The translations under genes and the position numbers were made by a program. The notes under the pieces are model-generated. The model ran no database searches. It saw only the letters and a list, made by a program, of their open reading frames with translations, and was not told the DNA's origin. A stretch of DNA of 15,322 nt from Collinsella sp. (GTDB lineage: Bacteria; Actinomycetota; Coriobacteriia; Coriobacteriales; Coriobacteriaceae), in the NCBI GenBank assembly GCA_019419645.1, contig DXZN01000049.1, positions 1 to 15,322 on the forward strand, written 5' to 3'. Below are positions 15,276 through 15,322 of the stretch, in pieces (position 1 is the stretch's first letter; each line of letters starts with the position of its first letter).

Positions 15276-15322
15276 TGCGGACAGAAAGTTGGACCGCGGG
15301 GCGGTCCGGACTGGAGGTTCGC
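15276..15322 (+). mobile_element. Probable left end of an IS3/IS150-type insertion sequence (cut by window edge)
   Basis: From 15276, TGCGGACAGAAAGTTGGACC resembles the left terminal repeat of IS150/IS3-group elements, which typically start TGT and contain AAAAGTTGGAC. It is followed by a GGACCGC-GGG-GCGGTCC dyad (15291-15307) like those found ahead of orfA. No transposase is visible because the window ends. The stretch 15181-15275 between the operator and this end holds nothing else I recognise. Confidence 0.4.

Overview
The window is GC-rich bacterial DNA. It reads like a Coriobacteriia (Actinobacteria) genome, most likely Collinsella or a close relative. This is inferred from protein style, codon use, a REP-like hairpin containing GGGGACAGGCACC, a DtxR/IdeR-type iron-box-like palindrome and the gene set. 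No rRNA, tRNA or CRISPR array is visible.

Left part (1-6700, all minus strand): the promoter-proximal half of a type 1 BREX phage-defence operon, in the order brxA (DUF1819), brxB (DUF1788), brxC (large P-loop ATPase), pglX (adenine-specific DNA methyltransferase, cut by the window edge). pglZ and brxL would be expected beyond position 1. The most striking feature is a run of ten G (minus strand) at 6551-6542, exactly at the 5' end of brxA. An upstream GTG with a well-spaced GGAG ribosome site would give a family-like BrxA N-terminus with nine (or twelve) G. With the ten present it runs out of frame and stops after 21 codons. The operon therefore looks phase-variable and may be captured in the OFF or low state. 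The leader also holds a 10-bp hairpin, a TATGAT -10 candidate and a short palindrome. A perfect 12-bp hairpin separates brxC from pglX.

Middle (6700-11100): a small orphan ORF resembling an antitoxin C-terminus, then the serine biosynthesis pair serC-serA, closed by a strong intrinsic terminator. A lower-GC gap follows. After it comes a minus-strand gene of no recognised name whose C-terminus looks like a DUF559/Vsr-type PD-(D/E)XK nuclease fold. It is divergent from the next block, and the shared intergenic region holds a near-perfect 29-bp palindrome.

Right part (11100-15322): an M20-family metallopeptidase and a shortened, degenerate DUF1015 protein, both on plus and ended by a terminator. 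DUF1015 genes are often linked to serCA, so the nuclease-like gene may have been inserted into an older serC-serA-(peptidase)-DUF1015 neighbourhood. Convergent to these, on minus, lie a nitroreductase behind an iron-box-like site, a REP-like hairpin, and two tandem histidine-phosphatase (phosphoglycerate mutase superfamily) paralogues. The right edge appears to enter the left end of an IS3/IS150-type insertion sequence.
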